Source: Scedosporium boydii
Lineage: Eukaryota; Ascomycota; Sordariomycetes; Microascales; Microascaceae
Direction of reading: 5' to 3'
NCBI GenBank assembly: GCA_002221725.1
Contig: NJFT01000016.1
Coordinates: 248,001 to 312,000 of the forward strand
Length of the DNA: 64,000 nt
Below the pieces are notes generated by a model, which saw only the letters and a list, made by a program, of their open reading frames with translations, was not told the origin of the DNA and made no database searches. A program made the translations under genes and the position numbers. Positions 27,408 to 43,575 of the stretch are shown here, in pieces. Position 1 is the stretch's first letter. Each line of letters begins with the position of its first letter.

Positions 27408-28044
27408 TACGGAGTACGATCGATCAAATGCTCACCCTGGGTTCTTATCGCCTTATCTCGGTCCGGGTGAGAGTATGGCGAGAGGGCGACCGTTCGGGTC
27501 AAGTCTCATCTCATCGATGGAATGGACGGGCGTTGGAGACGCCATGTCACGGAACCGAGCTTGTGATGTTATTGGTGATGGATGGAGGGTATGCTTCGTG
27601 TTGGAGATGGGTTAGAGAAAGGCTCGCCTCTCTTCAGATTGGCGATGCCATAGTACTCCGTAGAGCCCCTCCGTTGTGCGAAGGGCAAAGGGCCGAAAAG
27701 ACGATGATGCTTCAGACCGATTTCTGCAATTTTACAAGTAAATCGTTCTCGGCCATTATTCCATATTCTATTTGATATTCCATTTTCCATTTCCTAGTTC
27801 TCCATCTCCAAACGCGGACCCTGCCGGCCCCGTTGCAGTGCAGAAATGCACCCGGTGCTGCATGGGCGCGGGCTGGAGGAAGATCTCAATCTATCGGGCA
27901 CACAGAAGGCTTTTACCGAGACAAGAAAAGAATAATACGCTACTTTGTGCTGATCAACTTGATCCGAGGTGGGAAATGTGAGGCTCGCGAGACAGTGAAG
28001 TAGGTAGATCATTACTATCCACTTACACTACTTCATACTTCGTA
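27408..28044. repeat. Cluster of three TACTYCGTA-type motifs
   Basis: TACGGAGTA (27408-27416), TACTCCGTA (27654-27662) and TACTTCGTA (28036-28044) fall within 640 bases. The first two are exact reverse complements 237 bases apart. They are the densest group of a 9-mer that recurs through the intergenic DNA of this window. Confidence 0.6.
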
Positions 28045-31000
28045 GATTGTTGACTTCTTCCGTGCCGATTCTGCCTCGGACATTTTATGGACCCGGGGTT
28101 TTTTTTTCATGTTATTGATTGATCGAAAGTGCGTTTTTGCATTTTGATTCTTTCTTCGCGCCGGGATTATGATCAATCAGGCAGAGCTCCGAGTAAAGTC
28201 CCTTCTCCCCATCCTACTCTATGACTTTGCAGACAACAAATCATCATGAACTCCCTCCGTCAACATATCGACATGCCCTATGAGACTAGCCCCTCAGTTT
28301 CCTAGTCGCGAGCTCCCTCCATCCTCCGCCGGTGCTTTTCTACAAGTATGGCTAAAATGCATGCTAAAGGATGCCATTATGCCGGAGATGCCGGGTTATC
28401 CTAGAAGGAGGCGCAGAGAGGCAGCTGGATTTCTAGCCTGGCCTAGCTCTGCCTGAGCGCTACGATTACGGCTCCATTGTGGTGGGAGTCTAGTCGGTCC
28501 TGGCGCAACACGTACGCAATTCCCCTTGGTGGCGGGGAGTCGGACGAGATTTCCAACCCCCCAGCCATGGCCGGGATGGCGCTGTGCGAGGATTGTGTAA
28601 GTGCGAGCTTAGGTCCAAGGGATCCAAGGGGATGATGGGAGATGGCGCGGGTCCAGCGCCCTCCGGAAGAGAGCGAGAAAGGAGTGTAAAGTGCCTGACA
28701 GCTCCTCCTGGCGCATATGCAGCTGCTGCATGGAGTATTCGCAGACAGGCAAGTCGCCAGACCCGGCAATAGCATTCGGCGAGCATCCCCAGTCCCAATG
28801 CACCCTCACGATTTCGACCTCGCACTTTCGGGGATCGGCTGCCTTGAAGCTCTTCCAAAAGTTCAAAGCACGTCAGCACTCTAAGAAAAAAAAAGTGTAT
28901 ATTGCCTCAATACTCCAAAGGCAGACTCAACGGCACTTTTTTTCCCCAGCTGAACCAAAGTCCCTCCCCCGTTCCTCCCCGCCGAACCCTCCTTCGGAAA
29001 TAGCGTGAATCCGCCGAGTCCCCCCGATCTGGCGTCGTGCTCCCACAGGCCAAGGCGAAGCTTTTGCATTAGCCGCAGGTGAGGCGGGCGCCACCATTCC
29101 TCTATCCTGCTACTACACGTAGGTGTGCATATTGGATATGGATATATTAGTTTAGGCATACACTAGATGGTAGATGGGGGGCAAAATGGTCTTATTTCGG
29201 TGCCGCTGAGGTGTTACCGACGTACATGGCTCCTTGCTTCACACTACGCTGGACATCAAGCCTTTTTCTCTTTTTGTGTTTAGTCCGGCGATAATGATTG
29301 GCGCCTCCATCTCCAAAGTTAAGCAGGAATAAGCAGCAGTCTCGAAGTCTCTAGTAGATTCATTTTCTCCAGGTCTTCCGGATTGCGGCGTCAGAGTTAG
29401 CGCAAGGAGCCTATTGAGATGAGCATCCGCCGAACGTCCTGATGATCCCATCCCCATTTGATATTGGGAGAGTCACCGTGGCTCACACTAACGCAAGACT
29501 CCCCAACTAAAATCTGTAGAGACCTTCAGATAGGGTTTTGCCCATCAGCGGAGATCAAATCATTGATGGATTTCAAATCATCAGGCCAAGCTGCGAAGTA
29601 AGAAGCAAGTGCAACGTAAGACCTACGAAGCAAGTCGGCACTATTCGCGCATCTGCCTTTGTCGTATCGTGTAAATGACCGCCCACCTCTACAGTTGTGG
29701 CTTGAGATTCGGGAGGCGCTCAGTCTAGCCTCCATCTTTCCCATTAGACTCGGGCCTGGCTTCGCTCGGTGGATCTACACAACACTCCCCATACCACCTA
29801 CCGCACTTACATTTACGCGGAGATTGGGTGATGGGACGAAGGGAGGCGATGCGATTCGTTGATCTCTCTGAGATGACCGACTGATACACTACGTTTCTGT
29901 TTTAGGCAGCGAGGGATTAAAGAGAGCGAAAGGGAAAAGACAGCATCTGAGGCGCCGGCATCGGCACGGGAGCTGCAGCGGGCCAAAGGGCACTACGGGA
30001 TGGAACGGGTCTGTTTTTCTGTCGGGCTAGACGATCAAGTAATTGACTTCAACTGCCGTCGACGTGACCTTGCAGGCAGCCAGCGAGTTGATGGCGTGGA
30101 TGATAGCGTGGTTTCGCTCCAAACTAAGGCAACACTCTAAATTTTAATGTTTCTAAGCTCTGCATATCCCATGAGACTCGACGCTGAGATGGGCTCGTAA
30201 AGAGGCGCGTGGCTTCAAAAGCTCGACTGACTTTAAGAATCTCAACTGACTCATTTATTCGGGATCGGATTTGATTGATATCACGCCGATGCTTTTGGTC
30301 GCCGGAACCTTTCTTTTCTCGAAATCATCGCCGGTCAACTTACATCTGGCCTGTCTCACCACCACTCCGTAGATTAACTCCGAACAATATCGGCAATCAC
30401 GAAGGTGTATGAAAAACATGAAAAACACCTTAAGCCTCGTGACAGACTCACTGAGACAAGAAACCCCCCATGAGGTTAGATCCAGTTGTCACGACCATCT
30501 CCCGGACCCGGAGGCTCAAGTCTATTTGCGCCATGATGCGGAGAATGGACTGACTGGGAAATGCAAATGTGCCGCCTGTACGTCCGATAATTCTAGGTTA
30601 CCAGACTAGGTCGCACAGCTAAACTCTCTCCAGGGTCTAAGTTCGAGCCATGCCCATTTGCATGTCTCCATATCCAACAAGTCAAGATGCATCTGGTTGG
30701 CCAAGAACAGCCCACTAACATACCTTTCCCATCTCCGTCCCCTCCGTTCTGGCCAGCAAAGTCAGGCAACAAGATCAAACCGGAGCTGCGAGAGGAGAAA
30801 AAAACGAGAGGAAATAGATTAAAGTGAAAATGACGAGTTTCCCGTCCTTGCGCACATTGGCATTGGTCCGCCATCCCGTCGCCATGGTTCAACATCGCCC
30901 CGTTGATATTGCGAGGTGTGGAAGCCAATATATCGCGTCCTGCCTGATTACCGGGAGATTCTTTCTTCCTTTTCCCCCTCTCAGCATGTTCTTAAAAGTG

Positions 31001-34000
31001 TGTGGTATTATCGGGTCATGTAAACGAATAACACGAAACGAAACGAAACATTGTGTACGGGGGACTTCATCTAAGAAACACCTCTCATCTATCTGCCGAA
31101 CATGGGTTTTTACTATAATCTGACGAGAGAAGACGCGATATCTCGTCATATGTGTGCACGGCAATAAGATGAAATAAAAGCTTGCCCTGGGACTGGAATG
31201 GGGGATGAGCTGAGATGTGAGAGTATTGTCTTCCCACCTTCTTACCTCGCCGTATTGTCTTGAACTCTTGTGATTTAGTGTCTGCAGTGGAACAGTTTAC
31301 TTGACGCAACGAGGCATTGCTCTCCAAGTTGGGCTGTAGGCATGATTGGATCGCTACTGCTCTCAGTGGTAACCGTTGAGCGGTCTAAGTCTGTCTTGAT
31401 GCCTTCGTTATTGTCTTGATATCAACCCACCACTCAACCCCCTCCAGAAATAGGCCAAAAGATGCCTCACATATGCCGCCTCGGATACTCGCCAGTTTCG
31501 TCTGTTCTTGAAGGTGGTGATATTGACTGACCCTTCGCAATCTGCTCAAGCTTTTGCTTGCTTCCGCTCTCATGCATGGGTTTATCACAGTCCAATCCAT
31601 CGCATGTTTTTCATAGGGATGGATGTCCTGCATCTCGCCTACTTTCATATATACAGCGGGGGCCAAACCAGCCAACCATTCCATGTGTGATTTCAATCTA
31701 TTTTTACGTTCCGGGCTGTATGTGTGAATAGTTCAAAGTTGGTTCGGTAGGGTCGACTCGAGCCTACTACCCTTGTGGCGAGTGATACTCTAGGACTGAA
31801 CCTGCAGGGCGCTTTCGAGTCTTTCGTTCTCTTTCTCACTCTCACATGCAATATGATATGCATCGGACGAGATGAATGTCCACCATCAAAGGAACTTGTA
31901 ATCCATATGAATACACCATGAATCGATAAATCGACTTATACGAATGCAATCAACCCATCTCAAGCATGTTATATTTCCAATGTTCTCTCTCGAAATACAG
32001 TTTTATTCCGACGGACGGCATGGAGTAGCAGAGTACTTGCATACAATATATGTATATATAAATTATAAACGAACTGCGCAGCTGAGTTGTATAGCATACA
32101 TACCCGGCATACATAGCCACTCAAAATCCCATCTCATTGCAGATGAAACCTGTATCCGCCGACTGCGCACTTAGGATTGGGCAGTTAATATAGCATCGAG
32201 AGATTGGCAGGAAAGCCGCTGATATCGGGTGGGGGATAATGCTTCTATTCCCAGTTTTTCCGTTCCTTTTTTGCTCCTCTCTCTTACTCATCTCATCCTT
32301 CCCTTGGACATGCTATTCTGAGTTCTTGATTGGGGGCGGAGGAGCGGTGACGGCATTGAGGGGGGAGGGGGGCCAGTTCCTAGAGGTGTTGGTGATCGGA
32401 GGAGAAAGAAGCCGGTTGGGAGAGCCGGGATTTCCGGTTTTCCTTCGGGCGGGTCGGATTGGGCGTTACGCTGCGCCAGAGCTTGGTGGCATCAGCGAAT
32501 CTGCTTGTAGTGTACGCGGATGCGGCACATCTTGGTTGGTGATATGCGAGTTGGACGGTGACATTCGTGATTGTGACCCTGAACGCATCACTCGAAATTT
32601 TGAGGAAACAAGACCGCACATCTTGCCCGATTCTCTCTTACAATATGGTATGCGTACGTGTATTATGCTGTCCCTAACGGACCAATGCTTGATTCTGGAA
32701 ATGAATGGCATTCTGCAGTCATCATCTTGCGACATCCGGTCCTTCTTTCCCCGCTGTCAGCTTCTTGTTTCGAGCTTTCACCGACTTTCTCCTGTTAGCC
32801 AACCCAGGTGAGAACCCAAAGTGCCATCTCACACCCTACTTCGTACAAGAGGCCGCCGCCGTGCGGAGGAGGGCGATGAACTTCCTTCTGTGGGGGAACT
32901 AAATGCGACCCTCACGGGAAGACGAACTGCTGGTGGCCCCCAATCCGGAGGAGGGTTAGCTCACATTTTGTTCGCTGAGGTGACATTGGTATCTCGCATA
33001 TATGCAGCATCATCGAGCCGAAATTTGGTCATTGCTCGCTACTGGGCTGAGCTCTAGAGAGGATCCGGATTCTCGTTCCAGCGAGCACACGCGTACAAAC
33101 ATCTAGACAACCTCATATGCAGTGTCTGTGTTTGTGTCGACGTTAGAAATGGAAACTGCTCCACCGTTCAATAAACGAATCGTTCTGGACTCTCCAAACA
33201 GGCCACGTCTCCAGTCCTTGCTTCGTAGACCATCACCGGACTCTCCCGATATGAGCACAGGCAGAGCGCTTCGTCCCACCAAGAGAAGATTAAGATCGAT
33301 ATGGGTGAGGAGTCACTGCATCTGAGGCCGGAGGGACTTCAACTTCTTGCCCTGTCCAACACTTTTTTTTTTCCCCACGTCTTACATTGTCTCGGCAACC
33401 GGGGACCACCAAACCTGGGCTGATATCTCCCGTCTTGTTCTGTGTTTACTCTGCAGGTGGCTATACACAGGTGAGATAGGTCGTGCAGGAAGTAGATCGT
33501 GTAACTCCCTAGGCTTGGAGAGGAGAAACAGAAAAGAAACAGGGAGGCAAGATATGTCCTGCTGCCATACACGTACATGAACACAATAAACATGCAGTTC
33601 ATAAGAAAACACCTACTAAGAAACGGCATCCAATCTCGATGGTCTGCAGGCGAATGAAACGAATCTCTGAAGTCCAAGTCCAGAGACACAATATGCAAGT
33701 CCCCAGCCCGCCAAACATCAGCGGCATCTACGGGGAAACTGAATAAAATCATTCCCCCCAGCCTCAACTTCCTCCTGCTGTGTCACACCTCCCTTCCATC
33801 TCCTCCCCCAAAAAAGGTCCCATTCGGAAAAGAATGGGAGAAGTGAGAAGTGAGAGAAACGCACGGCGGCTCGCCGACGGCTATGGGCCCCCGTCTTCCC
33901 GAGATCCTTCGTCTCGAGCGTCCTAGGGGGGCTGGAAATAGCTTCCTTCTCGAAAGGGTTACTTTTTTATATCATTCGGAGGCTGTTGGCTGCCTCTTAC

Positions 34001-34230
34001 TATCTAGGCAAACAGGCCGTGACGACAAGCGTTGGTTCTCCCGACCTCTGGCTCCTCGTACCGGGGCTCTCCCGCCTGAGATGCACCAAAATATCATGGG
34101 AGTTTACAGAAATGCGGAGGATTTCAGTATCCCTTCCCGGCCGGTGCGTAAACAGGTTCTCGAGGGGGGGAAGGCTCGTCAATCCGAGAGACGCAGGCTC
34201 CCTTGGCATGTAATTGTTGTTTGCCTTGAG

Positions 34231-34265
34231 AAAGAAAAAAAAAAAAAAAAAGAAAAAAAAAAAAA
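34231..34265 (+). repeat. A-rich low-complexity tract
   Basis: Thirty-five bases of A interrupted by two G. It could be simple slippage or the tail of an old retroposed element, but I found no target-site duplication or Pol III promoter boxes beside it. Confidence 0.7.
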
Positions 34266-36021
34266 TCTCTCCACCACGTTCAGCTGAGCGGTTGGCGGCT
34301 CACCGGTAAGGGTAGGATACGTGCTTGCAAGGCAGATTATTCCGACTCCCCGTACGACATGTACGACACCGTTATGCCCGTGTGTGAAGTGAGAAAACAT
34401 TCAGCTGAGAGAATCGAAATGCAAGGGAGACCCTCACAATTCCTCCGTGGGACGCGCGTAGCCGTGGGGAGATCGGACTTCATCGTTTCCGACCTATCGT
34501 GAAAGTTGTCCCATGCGTAGGGTGAGATGGATAGCTGCGTGATGCTCCCACCAGCTGACCAAGTTTTGCTCTATCCTACGAAAAAGCCGAAGCTGAACGA
34601 GATTCCTGCATGTGCGCTGCCTCGGTCATAACGGTGAACCGGTTCCAATATTCGAACGCCGTACGACGGGTGCTGGAATGCTATGTGCGTCGTACCCGTC
34701 GTGGTGGGAACTCCACGCCGCCCGTTTGGGGTCCGCTGTTGGGGCTCCGGCCTCACCACCGTGGGCGTCTATCGACGGCAATAAATCTTCCAACGGCAAA
34801 GATCGGCGCGTCAGTCTTCTGCACCCTTCTCCGCCCCCGGTTTGAGCGCTTGACCTCATCGTTGAGCCCAGCAAAGCTCGAATTGTATCGATCCTCGTGA
34901 GGGATGGGCCCCAGGCCCCGTTCATCTTCCGGACTCTGAGGGACCGAAACAACAAGTTCGACTCGAGACTCCAAGTCCTCACTCTCCTTCATCGTGCCCC
35001 CCTTCCCTTTCCAAAACTAGGCAGACGCTTCCACAAGAAGCAACTTCCCGAAACTCTGTCCCTCCATCCTCTTCCCCCCCTTCTCACAGCTGAACCGAGA
35101 CATCGTCATTATCTGCCTAGAAATCAAAAGAAAAATACTGAACTCTCATTTCGAACCATTCAATGCACCGGACATGACCCGCAGTAGCCTGTGTCAAGTC
35201 CTGGGATGCCACGCCTTGGTCCCGTAGAGAATCCTCAGTTAAAAGAAACACGTCCAACGTCGAACATGTCTCGGCTTCCAACCATCAAATAGTCCCCTCG
35301 CCCCAACCCCCCCAAGTTCAAGACAAACCAAAACATTCCCCCTCACCTTGGGCGAAGAATATGGAGGCCCATCAAAATTTTCGATCCCAGCCGTTTGAAA
35401 TAATCTGAACCAAGTTCCCACTTTTCCCACGACCGATCTTGGAATGTATGGTAAATATTCACGGTGAACTGCTTGGACAGGTGCGGTACTCTGTGAATCA
35501 AGCAAGACAGGCAAGTCTCTGTTGATTGTGCCAAGTTTCTATTCATCTCTATGCGTAAAATCTGGTAATGATCGGCTATCCTGATCTATATTGGCATTGA
35601 TGTTATGTCTTTCGATCAGACAGTCTCAAAGGATTCGGTATTCATAACGCCCCCAAACATTGAACTGTAGCAAACGAGGACGTACCATCGCGTGTCTGCC
35701 TCATATCGGTGACTCAATAGGATTCCCCCTTCCCCTGTTTGACACGGACATGGGCGGAGGCATCAACTGGTCGTCTGGGAGTCAATCCCAGAGAGGGCCA
35801 CAGCAGCTCATGGATCCATCCCATCTTGATACCGATCATTTCAATCCTGACCCTGGAAAAAAAAAATCTATTCTTGGGGACCTTGGACGATCGGCTTTCT
35901 TGTCGTCTAGACCCTTCTCACCCTCCCCCATCTCATAAAGCGTTGGCGTAGCTAGGAACAGTACAAAGTTAGGAGGAGCTGCAGTCATCACGTAATCCGA
36001 GTTTCAACTGCAGTATATTCG

Positions 36022-39303
<3,282 letters not shown>

Positions 39304-40031
39304 CCTACCAAGAGAAGAAAAGGCGACGATGGTAGGTACCAAGGTAATACAGTGCTGGGCGATCCGAACAAAGAGGACAAGCCTCGAAAATCTTTTATTG
39401 CGATGAGAGAGCCAAGAAGTGTTAGTCCAAGAGCCCGCGGCAGATAAAAAGAAAGACGATCAGCAGGAAATTGGTGCGAACCGGATCGCTTCAGCCAGAC
39501 GGTCTCAAGGGGTTCATGTCACGTCACGAGGGAGTGTTTCTAGGCAGTCGCGAAGAGGTCGGACAAGTGTGTTCGATCGAATTGAGAAAGACGGAAATTG
39601 ACGGAGAAGGGAAAATGTAGGGATGTCGAGGGGCGAAGAAGTCGCAAAGGGGATGATCCTGATATCGTATCAGATTGTGCTTCGATGTTGATGGGTTTAG
39701 TTGCCTTCGTCATTTCTTCGGCATCTGGGAAAAAGAGGGAACGAAAAATGGAGAAGGAGCGATATCAACAGCCAATAGGAGAATATTTCTGATAAATGCA
39801 TACTTGTACTGAGGTAATGATGGATACAAAACTATCGGTTCATTTCAAAGTCGGTGAATGCGGGGCAAATAATTCTGCCAGAGTCCCCCACTTGGTCAGA
39901 TTCAGAATCCTGGCGGCTAATCCATTGTCCAGCGCATGCTTCTCTTTGATCTTTCTCTCCCAGGAGCAGTGTTGTAGTTTTCCTGAAGATTTTTTTTTCC
40001 CCTTTTCCGCATATCTGATCAAGAAAGCAAA
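39304..40031. promoter_or_regulatory. Divergent promoter between prp4 and tma7
   Basis: The start codons of prp4 (-) and tma7 (+) are 728 bases apart, so the two genes share this promoter region. The tma7 side ends in a pyrimidine-rich tract (about 39935-40010) typical of highly expressed translation genes. I see no clear TATA box. Confidence 0.6.
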
Positions 40032-40386
40032 ATGGGTGGCGCGGACAGACAAGGTGAGTTTCTGCCCCGGAATTACAGTCTCTTTTCCCAAGACATCGGA
40101 GAGCTGGCTAACGAGTCTCTCAATCAGGTGGCAAAGTCAAGCCTCTCAAGGCCCCCAAGAAGGCCCAGAAGGACCTCGACGACGACGATCGTGCGTTCCT
40201 CGAGAAGAAGAAGGCCGGTATGTCGAAAGCTACCTATTCATAAGCGGAGTGGATGTCAATTTTAGGAGTGCTAGTTCTGACGGCTTTACAGAGGAGAAGG
40301 CTCGCAAGGAGATGGCGGCCAAGGCGGGAGGCAAGGGACCCTTGAACACCGGTTCTCAGGGTATCAAGAAGAGCGGCAAGAAATAG
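40032..40386 (+). CDS. tma7: Translation machinery-associated protein TMA7
   Basis: Three exons, 40032..40053, 40128..40217 and 40292..40386, giving 68 residues. TMA7 is a tiny basic protein that co-purifies with ribosomes in yeast. The start MGGADRQGGKVKPLK, the middle DLDDDDRAFLEKKKA and the C-terminal GIKKSGKK match the family, whose yeast member is 64 residues. Introns are 74 nt each; the first has branch GGCTAACG and the second CTGAC before TTTACAG. Both are phase 1. The gene is too short and too split to be found by frame length alone; the spliced frame closes exactly at TAG 40384-40386. Confidence 0.95.
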
Positions 40387-40827
40387 TCAAACTCTCGGGA
40401 GATATGCGACGATACGATACGACCACGAAAGAAGAATGGACTCTGCGTGTGAGGCGTTCCAGCGATCTGCCTACGTTTCTAGCTACTCTTCCTGCTGCAT
40501 TTACAAGTCACCTTGAAAACAGAATACCAATACCATATCTATACCGACATTTCCCTCCTGCAACGTGTTTTCGTTAAGCATTAGCCCTGTGCCACTTGCC
40601 AGGGTCTCAGATTGTTGGAGGCTGGCAGAACCTCGGATGAAAAAAATGCGCTCTTCTTGTAACCAGTATGAAGTTCACGGTTGTTGGGGTTTTCCTGATT
40701 GATGTGCCTTTTACGAAGTACATCGTTTCATGGTCTCAACTGCGACCATCTCAAGGCCCAGGCAGTCCAGATTTCGGCTGACAACTTGAATACAAGTCCT
40801 GTCCTCCGGCAGGCATTCATCTTTCAT
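40387..40827. other. 3' region between tma7 and the MCT-like transporter
   Basis: The two genes converge here and share 441 bases for both 3' ends. It holds one TACGAAGTA motif at 40712-40720. No further gene is seen. Confidence 0.5.
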
Positions 40828-42727
40828 TCAGACTTTCTTCACCTGGACTGAACCGTGGTAGAGTATGGGAAATACTCGAGAGTATCCACCTTGGCCCAAT
40901 GTCGACGAGCTCCCCATTTCATCGCCAAGACCCGACGTGCGTGAAGGCAGGCACTGCTCAGTAATCGTCACTTGGTGTAGCTTGAGAGCTCGAAGTAACC
41001 ATACTAGTCATGTATTAGTAGCTAATCCTCCGGCGTAACGGTGGGATCCCTGTTCATACCTGAAATAAATGCAGCAAAGTACATAAAGCCTACGAACAGT
41101 TGTACACCAAGATAGGGGTAGGTAATATCGTCAGTTTTCAAAGACACTGCAATCGGCTCGCCAAAGGTGGTAGGGAAAACGAGGACCAGCCAGAATATCG
41201 ATAAAGCTGATTGAAAGGTTATCGGATGGTCTGGAGAAGGGAGAGAAGAAAGGATCGGCAATTCTGACCTGAGGGAAGTGTCTGTAGACCTATTACTTCC
41301 GCCCCGACTGGCGCGACGGTGGTCCACATACTACTGGCGAACACGCCGAATAGTGTGTACACGATAGTACCCGCAAACGACCTACCGGCGAGCGTCCAAA
41401 CAAGAAGGGTAGAAATACTGGCGATGAAAGTGCTAATGCCGGCGACGTTTAATCTGCCATATCGATCACTAGCCAAACCAAGAAGAGGTCGCCCAACCGC
41501 TTGAGATACTATAGAAAGAGGCTTAGCTTCAGGACCCTGACCGGATTTCACAGGGACAGACAGTTGAAAATGGCATTGGCAATCGAGCCCTGTTGAGAAG
41601 TAAGACCCATAGTTTGTGCAAAATCCGACATGGAGAAAATGGTAATGCCGAAGCCGAACTGCGAGAAGAAGCCCCAGGCTAGAAAAAGGCAGAACTCGGG
41701 CCGTTTAAAGAGTACCACATGGAACCCTTTGTGAATGGAGCCAACGGCGTGATTGCGGTCTTTGAGGAATAGAGCAGATAAGCCGTTGACGCCAAACGAG
41801 ACAAAGGCAAGAATGCGAAAAGCCCATGACACCCCTAAAGAATCGATCATGCGGTGGACAGTTAGTGAGTAGATGAGGCCGCCACTCCCCGAGCCAGCGG
41901 TGGTCAGGGCCACTGCAAAGGAACGCCGTGCAACAAACCATTGCGGAGCAATGGCGACGGTGACATTAACAATCAAACCCACACCGGCGCCGAATACGAA
42001 ACCTTGTGACAGCACTAGGTGCCAGATCTTGGTACTGAAGGAAGCGGCTATGAGTCCGCCTCTTTTACCACAGTTAGAGTAGATCACGTAGTATAGAATA
42101 TGTTTAAAGCTCACGCCTGAATAACTACCCCAATTAGAACCGTGGGTCTCGTCCCGATCCAAGGGCTCAGGCGAGTGGCAACTGGGGCGACAAGGAGAGC
42201 TGATAACTGTTAACGTCCGCTTTTGAAAAGTTCGCTTGGGTTTTATATCTACGACATGGCCGGTGCTGGGTATGCTACTACACATACCTATCGAGAAGGA
42301 TAAACCGGCCACGAAAGCCAGAGTCAGTGGGTCTGGATCTTTGAACTCCCCCGAGTGAAGAAAATAGCCCAGGAACACAGAGTATGACTAGGACGAAGAA
42401 CTTTAGTTTCGACTTTCCGGCAATGTCCAGTATGAGAACATACTCCGATCAAGCCCCAGGTGTGGGCGTTGATTAAAAATACTAGGACAACTATGACCCT
42501 ATGCATAGGCTTAGACTTCAGTTTGAACCCCACGAAGGCCGTTTGGGTGTCAAGGGGATTCACCATCCATATCTTAGTTCCGCTTGAGGATCTGATTTGA
42601 GATCTGTGGCTGTCTGAGCTTCGGGCTCTTCCGCTATAACCGATGCCGGGTGAGGGCTCAAAGTCTTGTTGGAAAGTCCGGATACTTTCTCTGATGGTGT
42701 TTGGGAGAAGAGATGAGTAGCAGCCAT
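40828..42727 (-). CDS. Monocarboxylate-type MFS transporter
   Basis: Eight exons, complement(40828..41003, 41060..41206, 41269..41508, 41562..42061, 42115..42199, 42288..42387, 42444..42498, 42564..42727), 488 residues. The introns are 53-88 nt; the last has a perfect TACTAAC-like branch (GCTACTAATAC). The product is a 12-helix membrane protein of the fungal MCT-like group, thought to carry monocarboxylates or similar solutes across the plasma membrane. Family landmarks include FLINAHTWG, SVFLGYFLHSGEF, STKIWHLVLSQG, VAPQWF-like IAPQWF, AGSGSGGLIYS, RPLLGLASDRYGR and WTTVAPVGAEVIGLQ. Oddity: the usual signature [DE]G[GS][WFY]GW before helix 1 reads ELRYGW (50-55), so both glycine/serine positions are lost. 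Everything downstream is intact, and unspliced frames alone would wrongly suggest a broken gene. Confidence 0.85.
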
Positions 42728-43575
42728 GGCGTGAAAATGATCAGTAGTGCGGTCTGTTAGTAGTGTAGTATAAATAGGGAGCAGTAGTAAAATTTCACTT
42801 ATACACCTCACAAAGAAAGTCCGATGGTGTCTAGATCCAAGTAGAGCGGATGGGAAAATATGAAAGGTTTTCATCATGGCCACTTTGTTCTTCTACGGTC
42901 GTATGGTAGCGCCGTCACTGTTGGTTGATATCAACACAGAGACAATAGTCGAGGAACATTACAAATCCCGAAGCAATCGGCGAGCACTTGATCCACAATC
43001 ACCGAGTCGGATCCGGTCTCTCAATTCGTAAGGGGGATCGAGCAGAGTCTGCGTCTGAAGTGCACTTCACGCAGTAGCGTGAATGCAATCCGGGTTCCAC
43101 TCCTACCGAGCGTTGGAGGATAGAATCTAGATCGTAACATGTGGGTCTTGTCAGTCAGGGGAGAGCTTGAGGCGGTATTATTAAACAAGAGACATGAGGG
43201 CCCCAGTTCATTAACCGTTTTTGGATTTTTGGATTAGTGAACAATTGAACGGCAACTACGACCGAGGCAGAGTACTTCGTATCCATCAATTGTATTAACG
43301 TATGATATTGTTGATTCGCACTGTCTAGCCTTCATGAATTGACACGCCTTGTATGTATAGCCTCGCTAGTTTCTCTCTCCCTGTGTGTCTCTCCAATGGC
43401 TCGGCTTAAATTGTGTCAAAACACACTTTTGACATAATTGATTCGCTCTCGTTACTTGTCTGTCCTAATTTTATGCATTAGAGTTTGCGAAAGTATACAA
43501 AACCTATCTGTTTATATCTCTATAAGCAATGATGCGATCGTAAAAGGTTGAAGGCTAGCCCGGCTGCTCTATTTT
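42728..43575. other. Upstream region of the MCT-like gene
   Basis: No gene is seen. A TATTTATA-like element (about 42769-42776 read on -) lies about 42 bases before the transporter ATG. A TACTTCGTA motif sits at 43273-43281. The end near 43.5 kb is AT-rich. Confidence 0.4.

Larger units (their letters stand above)
14761..36021. other. 21.3 kb stretch with no recognisable gene
   Basis: Between the kinase promoter and the 3' end of Prp4 I find no frame or spliced set of frames that resembles a known protein. Individual frames stay below about 190 codons. The sequence is not visibly AT-rich or tandemly repeated, so it does not look like classic RIP-degraded transposon DNA or a centromere. It contains eight of the 13 copies of the TACTYCGTA/TACGRAGTA motif, a tandem TCCGACG near 23150, and an A-rich tract at 34231-34265. 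Possible contents are a long regulatory region, non-coding transcripts, orphan genes or decayed elements; I cannot tell which. Confidence 0.5.

Noticed and set aside
32239..32811. 190-codon plus-strand frame with a hydrophobic, signal-like beginning
   Set aside because: The rest has no conserved pattern and the hydrophobic start comes from a C/T-rich tract. An orphan secreted protein cannot be fully excluded.
34285..34345. tRNA-like stretch with a TTGCAAG loop
   Set aside because: The flanking bases do not form an anticodon stem and there is no B box downstream.
41022..42566. Apparent frame breaks in the MCT-like gene, suggesting a pseudogene
   Set aside because: All are resolved by seven introns with good donor, branch and acceptor signals, and the spliced frame closes exactly.
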